Assembly: GCA_947450325.1 (NCBI GenBank)
Contig: CANFUT010000023.1
Span: 1-64,000, forward strand
DNA length: 64,000 nt
From: Flavobacteriia bacterium
GTDB taxonomy: Bacteria > Bacteroidota > Bacteroidia > Flavobacteriales_D > Crocinitomicaceae
Reading direction: 5' to 3'
Both the position numbers and the translations under genes were made by a program. Shown here in pieces: positions 44,764 through 53,678 of the stretch. Every line of letters begins with the position of its first letter. Position 1 is the first letter of the stretch. A model generated the notes under the pieces. That model was not told the origin of the DNA. It did not search any database and saw nothing but the letters and a program-made list of their open reading frames with translations.

Positions 44764-44796
44764 AACAAGAGGGTCCAAAAGGCTCTCTTGTTTTTT
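44764..44796 (+). terminator. Hairpin with T tract between the PorV-like gene and greA
   Basis: AACAAGAG (44764-44771) pairs with CTCTTGTT (44785-44792), an inner CC/GG pair can extend the fold, and six T follow (44791-44796). It is well placed to terminate the 35.6-44.7 kb operon. Because the greA promoter appears to start transcription at its left edge, the hairpin would also form the 5' end of the greA mRNA. Confidence 0.75.
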
Positions 44797-44814
44797 GTTA
44801 TAAACTCAAAGGAT

Positions 44815-45288
44815 ATGTCACAAATTACTTATTATACAGAAGAAGGTTTAAAAAAATTGAAAGATGAATTACACCACATGAAAACGGTGATGCGTCCCTC
44901 AATATCAGATCAAATTGCTGAAGCACGCGATAAAGGTGACTTGTCTGAAAACGCAGAATATGATGCTGCAAAAGAGGCCCAAGGTTTATTGGAAATGAAA
45001 ATTTCTAAGATGGAAGGAATTATTGGAAATGCTCGAATCATCGATGAGACGAATATCGATAATTCTAAAGTTTTCATTTTGTCACGTGTGAAGATCAAAA
45101 ATGTTGACAATGGAATGGAATTAGAATACACATTGGTTGCTGAAAATGAAGCTGATTTAAAAGCTAAAAAGATTTCAATCGATTCTCCTTTTGGGAAAGG
45201 CTTATTAGGTAAAAAGGTTGGTGAAATTGCTGACATTGTTACTCCAAACGGAACAATGAAATTTGAAGTAATCGAAATTAATAGATAA
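44815..45288 (+). CDS. greA: Transcription elongation factor GreA
   Basis: 157 aa, matching GreA in length. The N-terminal coiled coil carries the acidic tip motif ARDKGDLSENAEYDAAKEAQ, and the C-terminal FKBP-like domain includes SPFGKGLLGKKVGEIADIVT and FEVIEI. GreA stimulates RNA cleavage by backtracked RNA polymerase. ATG 44815 is chosen; an in-frame TTG at 44788 lies inside the upstream hairpin and is rejected. The stop overlaps the ATG of the HIT-family gene by one base (TAATG), so the two are coupled. Confidence 0.96.
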   Translation: MSQITYYTEEGLKKLKDELHHMKTVMRPSISDQIAEARDKGDLSENAEYDAAKEAQGLLEMKISKMEGIIGNARIIDETNIDNSKVFILSRVKIKNVDNGMELEYTLVAENEADLKAKKISIDSPFGKGLLGKKVGEIADIVTPNGTMKFEVIEINR

Positions 45289-45677
45289 TGGCGACCATTT
45301 TTTCTAAAATAATTTCTGGTGAAATTCCATGTTACAAAGTTGCTGAAAATGAAGATTTTCTTGCTTTTTTAGATATTCAACCTTTGAGAAAAGGACATGT
45401 ATTGGTTATCCCAAAGTTGGAGATTGATTACATATTTGACATGGAAGACGATCAACTTGGAAAGATGATGGCATTCTCCAAAACTGTTGCACACAAAATA
45501 AAAGCAGTTTTTCCTTGCAGAAAAGTTGGAGTTACAGTAATTGGACTTGAAGTTCCTCACGCACATATTCATTTGATTCCAATTAATGGAATTCAAGATA
45601 TGAATTTTGCCCAAGATAAGATGGTCTTGAGCAGCGCCGAATTGGACGAAATTTCTAAAGCACTTCAACAAGCTTAA
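45288..45677 (+). CDS. HIT-family nucleotide-binding hydrolase
   Basis: 129 aa with the full histidine-triad fold: TIFSKIISGEIPCYKVAEN, FLDIQPLRKGHVLVIPK and the catalytic triad HAHIHLIPI (residues near 93-100). Members hydrolyse nucleoside phosphoramidates or dinucleotides. It overlaps the greA stop by one base, a pairing I recall from other Bacteroidota. The specific substrate is unknown. Confidence 0.93.
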   Translation: MATIFSKIISGEIPCYKVAENEDFLAFLDIQPLRKGHVLVIPKLEIDYIFDMEDDQLGKMMAFSKTVAHKIKAVFPCRKVGVTVIGLEVPHAHIHLIPINGIQDMNFAQDKMVLSSAELDEISKALQQA

Positions 45678-45740
45678 ATAGATAGAATCTCTTGTTATTA
45701 TTAATCTGTTTGATTATCTTTAAAAGAATAATTTTTTGAA

Positions 45741-47678
45741 ATGAAAATTTTTAAGCTTGTTTCTATATTATTGCTTTTATCACTTTTTGCTTGTGATTAT
45801 TTTGACGATGCTCAATCGGAAGAAGGAAAAAAGATTATAACTAACCAGCAAATTAGAGAATCTCATAGTTACGCTAATATAGACGAAGTTTATACTAAAC
45901 ACTTGCATTTAGATATGGAAGTGGATTTTGATAATAACTCAATCTATGGTGTCGCTCGTCATACAATGATCAACAAAGGTTCGGATACAGCCGTTTTTGA
46001 CATCAAAGGATTGGAAATTCAAAAAGTCACGCTCGGAGAAAAAAATCATGAAGTAAATACCAATTTCGTGATAGGTATTGAAGATTCCATTTTGGGTGCT
46101 CCATTGAGTGTGAAAATTGACAGGAAATCAACGTTAATTAACATCTATTACAAAACGACTGATCGTTCTGAAGCCCTCGATTGGTTGAAGCCTGAAATGA
46201 CCAAAGGAAAGAAATTTCCTTATTTATACACCCAAGGTCAAGCAATCTTAACTAGAACTTGGATTCCTTCTCAAGATAGACCTTCGAATCGAATTACTTA
46301 TTCTGCTGACGTTAAAGTGCCAGAAGGAATGATGGCTTTGATGAGTGCAAAAAATCCGACTAAGAAATCAAAAGACGGTTTATATCATTTTGAAATGAAC
46401 CAACCGATTCCGGTTTATTTGATTGCGTTGGCTGTTGGAAATCTCGAATACCGAAAAATCGGCAAAAATTGCGGTGTTTACTCTGAACCAGAAATGATTC
46501 GACAAGTTGCTTGGGAATTCAAAGACCTACGTAAGATGATTGTTGCTGCCGAGGGAATCTATGGCAAATATCAATGGGAACAATATGATGTAATAGTCTT
46601 GCCTTATTCTTTTCCTTTTGGAGGAATGGAAAATCCGCGGTTGACGTTCGCAAATCCTACTTTATTAGCTGGAGATCGAAGTTTGATTTCTGTTATTGCG
46701 CATGAGTTAGCACATTCGTGGTCAGGAAACCTGGTTACAAACGCCACATGGGATGATTTTTGGCTCAATGAAGGTTTTACCGTCTATTTTGAAAATCGCA
46801 TCATGGAGTCGCTTTATGGGAAAGATATCGCAGATATTTTGGCGTTGATCGAGTTTCAAGAGTTGAAAGCAGAAGTAAAAGAAATCAGTGATGGAGATCA
46901 TCCTGAAGATACTTATTTGAAATTATCATTGGACGGACGAAATCCTGATGATGGAATGACTTCTGTGGCTTACGTAAAAGGTGCATTTTTCCTTAAAACG
47001 TTAGAAGAAAAGGTCGGAAGAGAAAAATTTGATGTTTTTGTGAAAGGCTACTTCAAGAAATTTCAGTTTAAAACGTTGACAACCGAAATTTTTGAAAAGT
47101 ATTTAGAAGACAATTTATTGAAGCCAAATAAAATCAAGTTTAACACCAAGGCTTGGTTGTATGGCAAAGGAATTCCTAAAAATTGTATTAAAATTGTTTC
47201 TCCGCGATTTGTAGCCATGCAGAAAATAGCAGATGATTTCAATGCAGGAAAAGACATTTTTAAAATTAAAGTCAAAAAGCGTCGTCGCAAAATCGATTTG
47301 AAACGCGATATGTATGTTACGCAGGAATGGCTAGCATTTATTCGTCGATTGCCTAGAAATATATCTATCGATAAATTAAAATTACTGGACAAAAAATTAG
47401 ATTTCAAAGGTTGGGGAAATGCTGAGATTGCTACTGAATGGTACATTTTAGGTGTTGATGCAGGTTATGAAGATATTCGTCCAAATATGGAGAAATTCCT
47501 CAAAAAAGTTGGTCGACGCAAATTCTTATTGCCAATTTATAAAACCTTGGCAAAACGACCAGCAGATTTGAAATGGGCGAAAGAAGTATATGCAGATGCA
47601 CGGTCAAATTATCATGCAGTTTCGCAAAATACGATCGATGAAATTTTGAAATTTAAACCAAAACCTGCAAAAGTTTGA
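45741..47678 (+). CDS. M1-family aminopeptidase (lipoprotein)
   Basis: A 645-aa protein. A lipoprotein signal (LLLLSLFAC, Cys 18) precedes the M1 N-terminal saddle domain and the catalytic domain. The exopeptidase motif FGGMENP is at about 293-299, the zinc motif HELAH at 321-325 and the third zinc ligand E344 in LNEGFTVYF. The C-terminal helical domain resembles that of leukotriene A4 hydrolase/aminopeptidase. It removes N-terminal residues from peptides, here probably as an envelope-anchored enzyme. It stands 63 bp after the HIT gene, so co-transcription is uncertain. Confidence 0.93.
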   Translation: MKIFKLVSILLLLSLFACDYFDDAQSEEGKKIITNQQIRESHSYANIDEVYTKHLHLDMEVDFDNNSIYGVARHTMINKGSDTAVFDIKGLEIQKVTLGEKNHEVNTNFVIGIEDSILGAPLSVKIDRKSTLINIYYKTTDRSEALDWLKPEMTKGKKFPYLYTQGQAILTRTWIPSQDRPSNRITYSADVKVPEGMMALMSAKNPTKKSKDGLYHFEMNQPIPVYLIALAVGNLEYRKIGKNCGVYSEPEMIRQVAWEFKDLRKMIVAAEGIYGKYQWEQYDVIVLPYSFPFGGMENPRLTFANPTLLAGDRSLISVIAHELAHSWSGNLVTNATWDDFWLNEGFTVYFENRIMESLYGKDIADILALIEFQELKAEVKEISDGDHPEDTYLKLSLDGRNPDDGMTSVAYVKGAFFLKTLEEKVGREKFDVFVKGYFKKFQFKTLTTEIFEKYLEDNLLKPNKIKFNTKAWLYGKGIPKNCIKIVSPRFVAMQKIADDFNAGKDIFKIKVKKRRRKIDLKRDMYVTQEWLAFIRRLPRNISIDKLKLLDKKLDFKGWGNAEIATEWYILGVDAGYEDIRPNMEKFLKKVGRRKFLLPIYKTLAKRPADLKWAKEVYADARSNYHAVSQNTIDEILKFKPKPAKV

Positions 47679-47706
47679 TTCAAACTTAAACTTTTGGACA
47701 GTTTAA

Positions 47707-47741
47707 TTTGTTAGCGTTACGTGTTTTATTCCGTAAATTTG
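47707..47741 (+). promoter_or_regulatory. Putative ispH promoter
   Basis: TTTG (47707-47710) and TAAATTTG (47734-47741) match the Bacteroidota consensus with a 23-bp spacer. The inferred start near 47748 gives a leader of about 12 nt before ATG 47760. Confidence 0.5.
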
Positions 47742-47759
47742 TAATTCAAAAATCGTTTC

Positions 47760-48971
47760 ATGAAGCAATTCGAAATTCCAGCATATTATCGTTCTCCGAT
47801 TATTAGCAAGGTCAAGCAACAACGTAAAATGCAAGATCCTCGCAAAAAGGATTTCACTCCAACTCGTTTGGATTTTGGAACAGTAGAATTTTTAATTGCG
47901 CGTCATTTTGGATTCTGCTACGGGGTTGAAAACGCCATCGAAATTTCCTACAAAGCCATTCATGAAAATCCTGAAAAAAAGATATATTTATTAAGTCAGA
48001 TGATTCACAATCCTGGTGTAAATGAAGATTTGCAAAGCTATGGCATTGAATTTATTCAAGATACACACGGAAATCAATTGATTCCTTGGGATAATATCAA
48101 ATCGGAAGACGTTGTGATTATTCCTGCATTCGGAACAACCCTAGAAACGGAAGAAATTCTGACAAAGATTGGCGTCAATGTTCAAGCATATAACACCACT
48201 TGTCCATTCGTAGAAAAAGTTTGGAACCGGTCTGAGAAATTAGGTAGCGACCAACATACGATTATCATTCACGGAAAAGCAGATCACGAAGAAACGAGAG
48301 CGACTTTTTCTCATAGTTCGCAAAATGCGCCATCGATTGTAATCAAAGACATTTTGGAAGCGGCCTATTTGTGCCAGATCATTTTAGGACAAAGACCATC
48401 AGAAGATTTTTATACTTTGTTTGAAGGTAAATTCACTGAAGGTTTTGATGTCAGCAAAGATTTAGCTAAAATTGGTGTAGTCAATCAAACGACAATGTTG
48501 GCTACTGAAACGCAAGAAATCACAGACATGCTTCGAAATGCCATGATAGAAAAATATGGCGAAGAAACAATCAAAGAACACATTGCCGATACGAGAGATA
48601 CTTTGTGTTATGCAACCAACGATAATCAATCTGCCACTTATGGATTGATGGAAAACGATGCTGATTTGGCTATTGTGGTTGGTGGAAGTAATAGTTCAAA
48701 TACGACGCATTTGGTTGAATTGCTTGAAAATAAGTTCAAGACTTTTTTCATCACTTCAGCAGAAAATATTTGGGATGTGAATGAAGTTGAATCTTTTGAT
48801 ATTCACGGAAAAACATGGAAACAATATGATTCTTTTTTGCCAGTGGAGAAAGCGAAAATGACCATTGCAATCACTTCTGGCGCTTCTTGTCCTGATGCAA
48901 TCGTCGATGGAGTAATCCAAAAGATTTTAGAATTATTAGGCGTTGAAAAAGGCATTTCAGAAGTTATTTGA
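47760..48971 (+). CDS. ispH: 4-hydroxy-3-methylbut-2-enyl diphosphate reductase
   Basis: A 403-aa iron-sulfur enzyme of the MEP isoprenoid pathway. The three cluster-binding cysteines are C53 (HFGFCYGVENAIE), C148 (NTTCPFVEKVW) and C283 (DTLCYATNDNQSA). Other family blocks are LLSQMIHNPGVNEDL, IPAFGTT, HGKADHEETRAT, VVGGSNSSNTTHL and TSGASCPDAIVDG. It makes IPP and DMAPP from HMBPP. At 403 aa it is longer than the ~315-aa enzyme of E. coli because of an N-terminal extension and an internal insert. The pseudouridine synthase gene follows after 3 bp. Confidence 0.96.
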   Translation: MKQFEIPAYYRSPIISKVKQQRKMQDPRKKDFTPTRLDFGTVEFLIARHFGFCYGVENAIEISYKAIHENPEKKIYLLSQMIHNPGVNEDLQSYGIEFIQDTHGNQLIPWDNIKSEDVVIIPAFGTTLETEEILTKIGVNVQAYNTTCPFVEKVWNRSEKLGSDQHTIIIHGKADHEETRATFSHSSQNAPSIVIKDILEAAYLCQIILGQRPSEDFYTLFEGKFTEGFDVSKDLAKIGVVNQTTMLATETQEITDMLRNAMIEKYGEETIKEHIADTRDTLCYATNDNQSATYGLMENDADLAIVVGGSNSSNTTHLVELLENKFKTFFITSAENIWDVNEVESFDIHGKTWKQYDSFLPVEKAKMTIAITSGASCPDAIVDGVIQKILELLGVEKGISEVI

Positions 48972-48974
48972 TTC

Positions 48975-49676
48975 ATGGAAATAAACCCAATCGAATTACA
49001 AGTTTTGCATGAAGACAATCATGTAATCGTAGTCAACAAACGACCATCTGATATCGTGCAAGGCGATAAAACGGGTGACATTACAATGCCTGATCAAATC
49101 AAAGAATTTTTGCGTGTCAAATACAACAAACCAGGAAATATTTTTTGTGGTGTGGTGCATCGATTAGATCGACCAACGAGCGGTGCAGTTGTTTTCGCAA
49201 AGACGAGCAAAGCATTGACGCGACTCAATGAGCAATTCCGTGAAAAAGACACGCAAAAGGTTTATTGGGCAGTAGTAGAAAAAGCACCGCAATCCAACAC
49301 TGGACATTTAGAGAATTTCTTGTTGAAAAATGAGAAGCAGAATAAAGCTTATGTGCACGAAAAAGAAGTTTCTGGTTCCAAAAAAGCGATTTTAGATTAT
49401 CGAGTAGTTTTTCAATCAGACAAATACACTTTGGTTGAAGTAACATTACATACTGGACGACACCATCAAATACGTGCGCAAATGGCGCACATTGGTTGTA
49501 TTATCAAAGGCGATTTGAAATACGGCGCCAAACGTTCAAATGCAGATGGTTCTATTCATTTGCATGCGCGCTATTTGTCATTCATTCATCCAACAACCAA
49601 AGAAACAATTCAAATCACCGCGCCAGTTCCAGAAGATTCGCTTTGGAAGTGGTTTGAAAACAACCAAAAAAAGTAA
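48975..49676 (+). CDS. RluA-family RNA pseudouridine synthase
   Basis: 233 aa. The catalytic motif VHRLDRPTSGAVVFAKT (Asp 65) and the RNA-binding blocks LVEVTLHTGRHHQIRAQM, GDLKYGAK and LHARYLSFIHPTT place it in the RluA/RluC/RluD family. No N-terminal S4 domain is present, as in shorter members. The enzyme isomerises uridine to pseudouridine in rRNA or tRNA; the target base cannot be told. It starts 3 bp after the ispH stop, indicating one transcript. Confidence 0.93.
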   Translation: MEINPIELQVLHEDNHVIVVNKRPSDIVQGDKTGDITMPDQIKEFLRVKYNKPGNIFCGVVHRLDRPTSGAVVFAKTSKALTRLNEQFREKDTQKVYWAVVEKAPQSNTGHLENFLLKNEKQNKAYVHEKEVSGSKKAILDYRVVFQSDKYTLVEVTLHTGRHHQIRAQMAHIGCIIKGDLKYGAKRSNADGSIHLHARYLSFIHPTTKETIQITAPVPEDSLWKWFENNQKK

Positions 49677-49791
49677 AGGGAATTTTTACGATTTACATCG
49701 CAACCGTTTGTAATTAAAACTTACCGCTTAAAGAATATTAAATACCAGGCAATTTAATTTGCTTAGTTTTAATCAATTCATTTTGCAAAAT

Positions 49792-50682
49792 ATGATTACA
49801 ATTAAAAATCTTTCATTTGGTTATAATTCCAAAGAAGAAATCATTCACGACGTTTCGTTGCATGTTCAACCAGGAACAATTTATGGCTTTTTAGGTCCGA
49901 ATGGATCTGGAAAAACGACCATTATTCGCTTGATTTTAAATTTATTGAAGCACAAAGCTGGCAAAATTTACATCGATGGAACGGAGGTAAATATCAATTC
50001 TGTTGAAATTTTCAGACGCATTGGTTCAATGATTGAATCACCTTCCTTGTACAATCATTTGAGTGGTAGAGCGAATTTGGAGATTTTCGCTTTGTATTAT
50101 TCGATTGATAAAAAACGAATTGACGAAGTTTTGGAGATTGCTGGTTTAACAGACGCCGCACATAAAATCATGAAACGTTATTCCTTGGGAATGAAACAGC
50201 GACTAGGCATTGCGATTTGTTTGTTGCACGATCCTGATTTGTTGATTTTAGACGAACCATTGAACGGATTAGACCCTCACGGAATTGCGGAAATCAGACA
50301 TTTGCTCATCAAACTTTGCAAAGAAGAAGGCAAAACGATTTTTGTTTCGAGTCATTTATTAAGTGAAATTGAAAGTACGTGTGATTTTATTGGAATCATT
50401 TCCAAAGGAAAGTTGCTTTTCCAAGGCAAAATTGACGATTTGAAAAACGCCCAAGCTGGAAAGATGATTTACAGTATAGAACCTTCCAACTTGGATTTAG
50501 CGACTGCTCAATTGAATGGATTGACATTTTCTACCTACGACAACAAAATCAGCGTTGAAGTAGAGAACAAGGAAGAGATTGCGCAATTAATTAGAAAAAT
50601 CGTTTCGAATGGTGTGGATTTATACAGTGTTCAGCGCAAGGAAAACAATTTAGAAGATTTATTTTTAGAACTTACAAAATAG
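49792..50682 (+). CDS. ABC transporter ATP-binding protein
   Basis: A 296-aa protein from ATG 49792; an upstream in-frame TTG at 49759 is rejected. Walker A is GPNGSGKTT, the signature region is YSLGMKQRLGIAICL, Walker B is DLLILDEPLNGLDP and the switch His is in FVSSHLLSEIE. The C-terminal ~80 residues resemble those of bacitracin/lantibiotic-type exporters (BcrA-like). It works with the permease gene 5 bp downstream, in export or in membrane-associated resistance. The substrate is unknown. Confidence 0.92.
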   Translation: MITIKNLSFGYNSKEEIIHDVSLHVQPGTIYGFLGPNGSGKTTIIRLILNLLKHKAGKIYIDGTEVNINSVEIFRRIGSMIESPSLYNHLSGRANLEIFALYYSIDKKRIDEVLEIAGLTDAAHKIMKRYSLGMKQRLGIAICLLHDPDLLILDEPLNGLDPHGIAEIRHLLIKLCKEEGKTIFVSSHLLSEIESTCDFIGIISKGKLLFQGKIDDLKNAQAGKMIYSIEPSNLDLATAQLNGLTFSTYDNKISVEVENKEEIAQLIRKIVSNGVDLYSVQRKENNLEDLFLELTK

Positions 50683-50687
50683 GAGGT

Positions 50688-51455
50688 ATGTTATTGAAAT
50701 TATTATACATAGAGCACAAAAAAACGAAACGTTCATTTGCTTTTTGGTTGACAATTTTTGGTTCAATGGTCATTCCGATGGTTGTTTGTTTGGTGATGTT
50801 GGTGAAACCAGCGCCTTTTGTGCCATTTGGAAATTCAAATCCTTGGAAATCATTGTTGATTAACAATTTTGCTTCGGTCAGTTCTTTTCTTTTTCCGATG
50901 TATGTTATTTATTTAATCGGTTTATTGGGAAATATCGAATACAAATCGAGCAATTGGAAAAAGCTTTTTGTGTTGCCGATTCGAAAAGAACTGTTGATTT
51001 CATCCAAATTGTTGTATGTCTTGATACATATTTTTGTAGCTATTATATTATTTGGAATCAATTCATTGCTTTTTGGATTGATTGCAGGTGCAGCGCATCC
51101 AGAATTGAAATTATTGGACTTTTCCCCGCAATTTGATTTGATGATTTGGTTGGTTTACCACTTGTTTTTATCTGTTTTGGGAATCATTGGTTTGCAATTT
51201 ATATTGAGTATTTTCTTTGAAAACATTCTCATCACATTGGCCATTGGCTTGTTTTTAATGGTTGGTTCGCTTATCGCCGCAGGATTAAAATGGGAATACA
51301 TAGAATTTGTGCCCTACGCATCCCCAAATCGTTTTGCTGTTGCCGCTGGAACGGTCAAAGAATGGATCACCAAACCAGAATGGACCAACTTGGTCGTTTT
51401 CGGATTGTCTTTTGCGTTCAGTTTGTTCTTCTTTAAGCGGAAGACGGTGAAGTAA
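50688..51455 (+). CDS. ABC transporter permease (ABC-2 type)
   Basis: A 255-aa membrane protein with about six hydrophobic segments (around 18-38, 58-78, 105-130, 145-170, 180-198, 233-250), typical of BcrB/ABC-2 permeases. It begins 5 bp after the ATPase stop. AGGAGG (50681-50686) is only one base from ATG 50688 but seven bases from an in-frame TTG at 50694. The start might therefore be the TTG, although Bacteroidota seldom rely on Shine-Dalgarno pairing. It ends 4 bp from the convergent recQ stop. Confidence 0.85.
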   Translation: MLLKLLYIEHKKTKRSFAFWLTIFGSMVIPMVVCLVMLVKPAPFVPFGNSNPWKSLLINNFASVSSFLFPMYVIYLIGLLGNIEYKSSNWKKLFVLPIRKELLISSKLLYVLIHIFVAIILFGINSLLFGLIAGAAHPELKLLDFSPQFDLMIWLVYHLFLSVLGIIGLQFILSIFFENILITLAIGLFLMVGSLIAAGLKWEYIEFVPYASPNRFAVAAGTVKEWITKPEWTNLVVFGLSFAFSLFFFKRKTVK

Positions 51456-51459
51456 TTCC

Positions 51460-53571
51460 TCAAACTTCAGCCCGATCCAAAATAGTCAATGTCAAACGGA
51501 TTTTTCCGTAATCAATTTCGCCGTTTAGTGCTTCGAAAATTGGTTTCAATGCGACAGTTTCTCCAATTTCAGAGACAATCTGTGTAATGCGATTGATTTC
51601 TTCTTGACTCACAAAATTTTCGATTTCAATAGGATAACCTTCTTGGAATAATTTGGCGATATGTGAATAAACCGTGGTGGATTGCATGTTTCTGGCTTGC
51701 GCGATTTCGTCAACGGTTTTGTTTTCTTTCAACAAAATTAAGGTTTCCTCATACGTTGTCAGTTTCGGTCGATTGTCGTCCAAATGGGTTTTGATTAAAT
51801 CCATGAAATCTCGGCCGTAATTTTCCAGTTTTTGGATTCCAACTCCAGAAATCGCCAAAAATTCATCGCTGTTTTTTGGTAATTCCAAGGTCATTTCATG
51901 TAAACTCGCATCTGTGAAAATCACATACGGCGGAACATTGTTTTCAACCGCTAATTTTCTTCGCAACAATTTCAATTTATTGAACAAAACTTCTTGCGTT
52001 GACAAAGGAGTTGGCTCTTTTTTCGTTTTGGTTTTCGGTTCAGCGACTTTATATTCTCTATTGAAAGCGGTTAATTGAATTTTTTCATTTTCGAAAAGCA
52101 CTTTATTTCCGTAAGGTGAAATTTTCAAATGCATGTGTTCGTCATACGCAACTTCAATCAAACCAATGTTTTTCATTTCTGTGATGTGATGCGACCAAGT
52201 GTTCCAATTCAAATCGCTGCCGATTCCGTAGGTTTTGAGTTGATGAAAATTGCTGTTGTAAATCGCAGCGGTTTTGGCGCCACGAAGAATGTCGATCAAC
52301 AAATTCGCAGTCACTTTTTCTTCCGTTCTTTTGATGGCAGAAAGTGCTTTTTGCGCTAAAATCGTTCCATCTACATACGCGGGAGGATTTTTGCATACGT
52401 CACAATTGCCGCAGTTTTCGGTTAATTCTTCTCCAAAATAGGCCAATAAAATGCGTCTTCGGCAAGTAGAAGCTTCTGCATATTGCAACATGCGATCGAG
52501 TTTTTCAAGCAAAATTTCCTGTTGCTCTCCTTGACTTGCAAAATCTTTCAGCATCACCACGTCTTTATAATTGTAGTACAATCGTGTGATAGATGGCATT
52601 CCGTCTCTTCCGGCGCGACCAATTTCTTGGTAGTAACCTTCCATGTTTTTTGGTAAATTGGTGTGGATTACCCAACGCACATTTGATTTGTCGATTCCCA
52701 TTCCAAATGCAATAGTCGCACAAATCACGGGCACATCATCTTTCACAAAATCTTCTTGCACTTTCGCGCGTTCATCAGGATTTAATCCCGCATGATAATG
52801 TTCAGCGGCGATTCCATTGTTTCTTAAAATTGTCGCCCAATCTTCGGTTTCCTTGCGACTCAGGCAATACATGATTCCAGAATTGTCTTCTTGCGACTGG
52901 ATGAAATCTACAATTTGTTTGACTTTGTCTTTCTTTGGAATGTTGCCCATTACTTCCAAGGCCAAATTTGGTCGATCGAAAGAAGAAGAAAATAACGTTG
53001 GTTCATTGAGTCCTAAATGGAGCGCAATGTCTTTTTTGGTTAATTTATCCGCTGTAGCTGTCAATGCGACAAAAGGAATCGATGCAAATTGTTTTCTCAG
53101 TTCACGAATCATTGTGTATTCAGGTCGGAAATCGTGTCCCCACATGGATACGCAATGTGCTTCGTCGATCGCAACTAATGAAATTGGAATTTCTTGCAAC
53201 CAAGTTTGCATTCCCGCAACCAATGTTTCAGGAGAAATATAGAGTAATTTTAATTTCCCGTTTTTGGCATTGTACAGTATTTCGTTTTTCTGACTTTCAG
53301 ATTGTGAACTATTGATGAATACAGCCTTTACACCGTTGGCAATTAAATTTTCGACTTGATCTTTCATCAAGGAAATCAAAGGTGAAATCACCAAAGTGAC
53401 ATCGTCAAAAATCAATGCTGGAATTTGAAAACAGATGGATTTCCCACCGCCAGTTGGCATAAGTACAATGGCGTCTTTATTGTCTAAAATGTGTTGAATG
53501 ATTTGTTCTTGGTCGGCTCGAAATGAGTCATAACCAAAAACCTGCTTTAATACAGATTTTGCGTTTTTCAT
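51460..53571 (-). CDS. recQ: ATP-dependent DNA helicase RecQ
   Basis: 703 aa from ATG 53571; an upstream in-frame start at 53625 overlaps the neighbour's terminator and is rejected. Helicase motifs are the Q motif FGYDSFRADQEQII, Walker A MPTGGGKS, DEAH in AIDEAHCVSMWGHDFRPEY and motif VI EIGRAGRDG. The RQC zinc site has four Cys (ASTCRR, ENCGNCDVC). An HRDC domain follows (VENNVPPYVIFTDASL) and a C-terminal helix-turn-helix extension (KTVDEIAQARNMQSTTVYSH). RecQ unwinds DNA 3' to 5' in recombination and fork repair. The full domain set is present. Confidence 0.96.
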   Translation of the reverse strand: MKNAKSVLKQVFGYDSFRADQEQIIQHILDNKDAIVLMPTGGGKSICFQIPALIFDDVTLVISPLISLMKDQVENLIANGVKAVFINSSQSESQKNEILYNAKNGKLKLLYISPETLVAGMQTWLQEIPISLVAIDEAHCVSMWGHDFRPEYTMIRELRKQFASIPFVALTATADKLTKKDIALHLGLNEPTLFSSSFDRPNLALEVMGNIPKKDKVKQIVDFIQSQEDNSGIMYCLSRKETEDWATILRNNGIAAEHYHAGLNPDERAKVQEDFVKDDVPVICATIAFGMGIDKSNVRWVIHTNLPKNMEGYYQEIGRAGRDGMPSITRLYYNYKDVVMLKDFASQGEQQEILLEKLDRMLQYAEASTCRRRILLAYFGEELTENCGNCDVCKNPPAYVDGTILAQKALSAIKRTEEKVTANLLIDILRGAKTAAIYNSNFHQLKTYGIGSDLNWNTWSHHITEMKNIGLIEVAYDEHMHLKISPYGNKVLFENEKIQLTAFNREYKVAEPKTKTKKEPTPLSTQEVLFNKLKLLRRKLAVENNVPPYVIFTDASLHEMTLELPKNSDEFLAISGVGIQKLENYGRDFMDLIKTHLDDNRPKLTTYEETLILLKENKTVDEIAQARNMQSTTVYSHIAKLFQEGYPIEIENFVSQEEINRITQIVSEIGETVALKPIFEALNGEIDYGKIRLTLTILDRAEV

Positions 53572-53625
53572 AATTGTGTTGTAAAGGTAACTGAAATTGA
53601 AGTTACGAATTAAATTTGAAAACAC

Positions 53626-53659
53626 AAAAAAAACGGATTGAAAAAAATCAACCCGTTTT
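53626..53659 (-). terminator. Rho-independent terminator of the PNGase F-like gene
   Basis: On the minus strand AAAACGG (53659-53653) pairs with CCGTTTT (53636-53630), with further pairing of GTTGA and TCAAT, around a T-rich loop. Eight T follow (plus-strand A 53626-53633). It lies 20 bp beyond the stop at 53679. Confidence 0.82.
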
Positions 53660-53678
53660 GAAATTAGTAAATGGCTTA

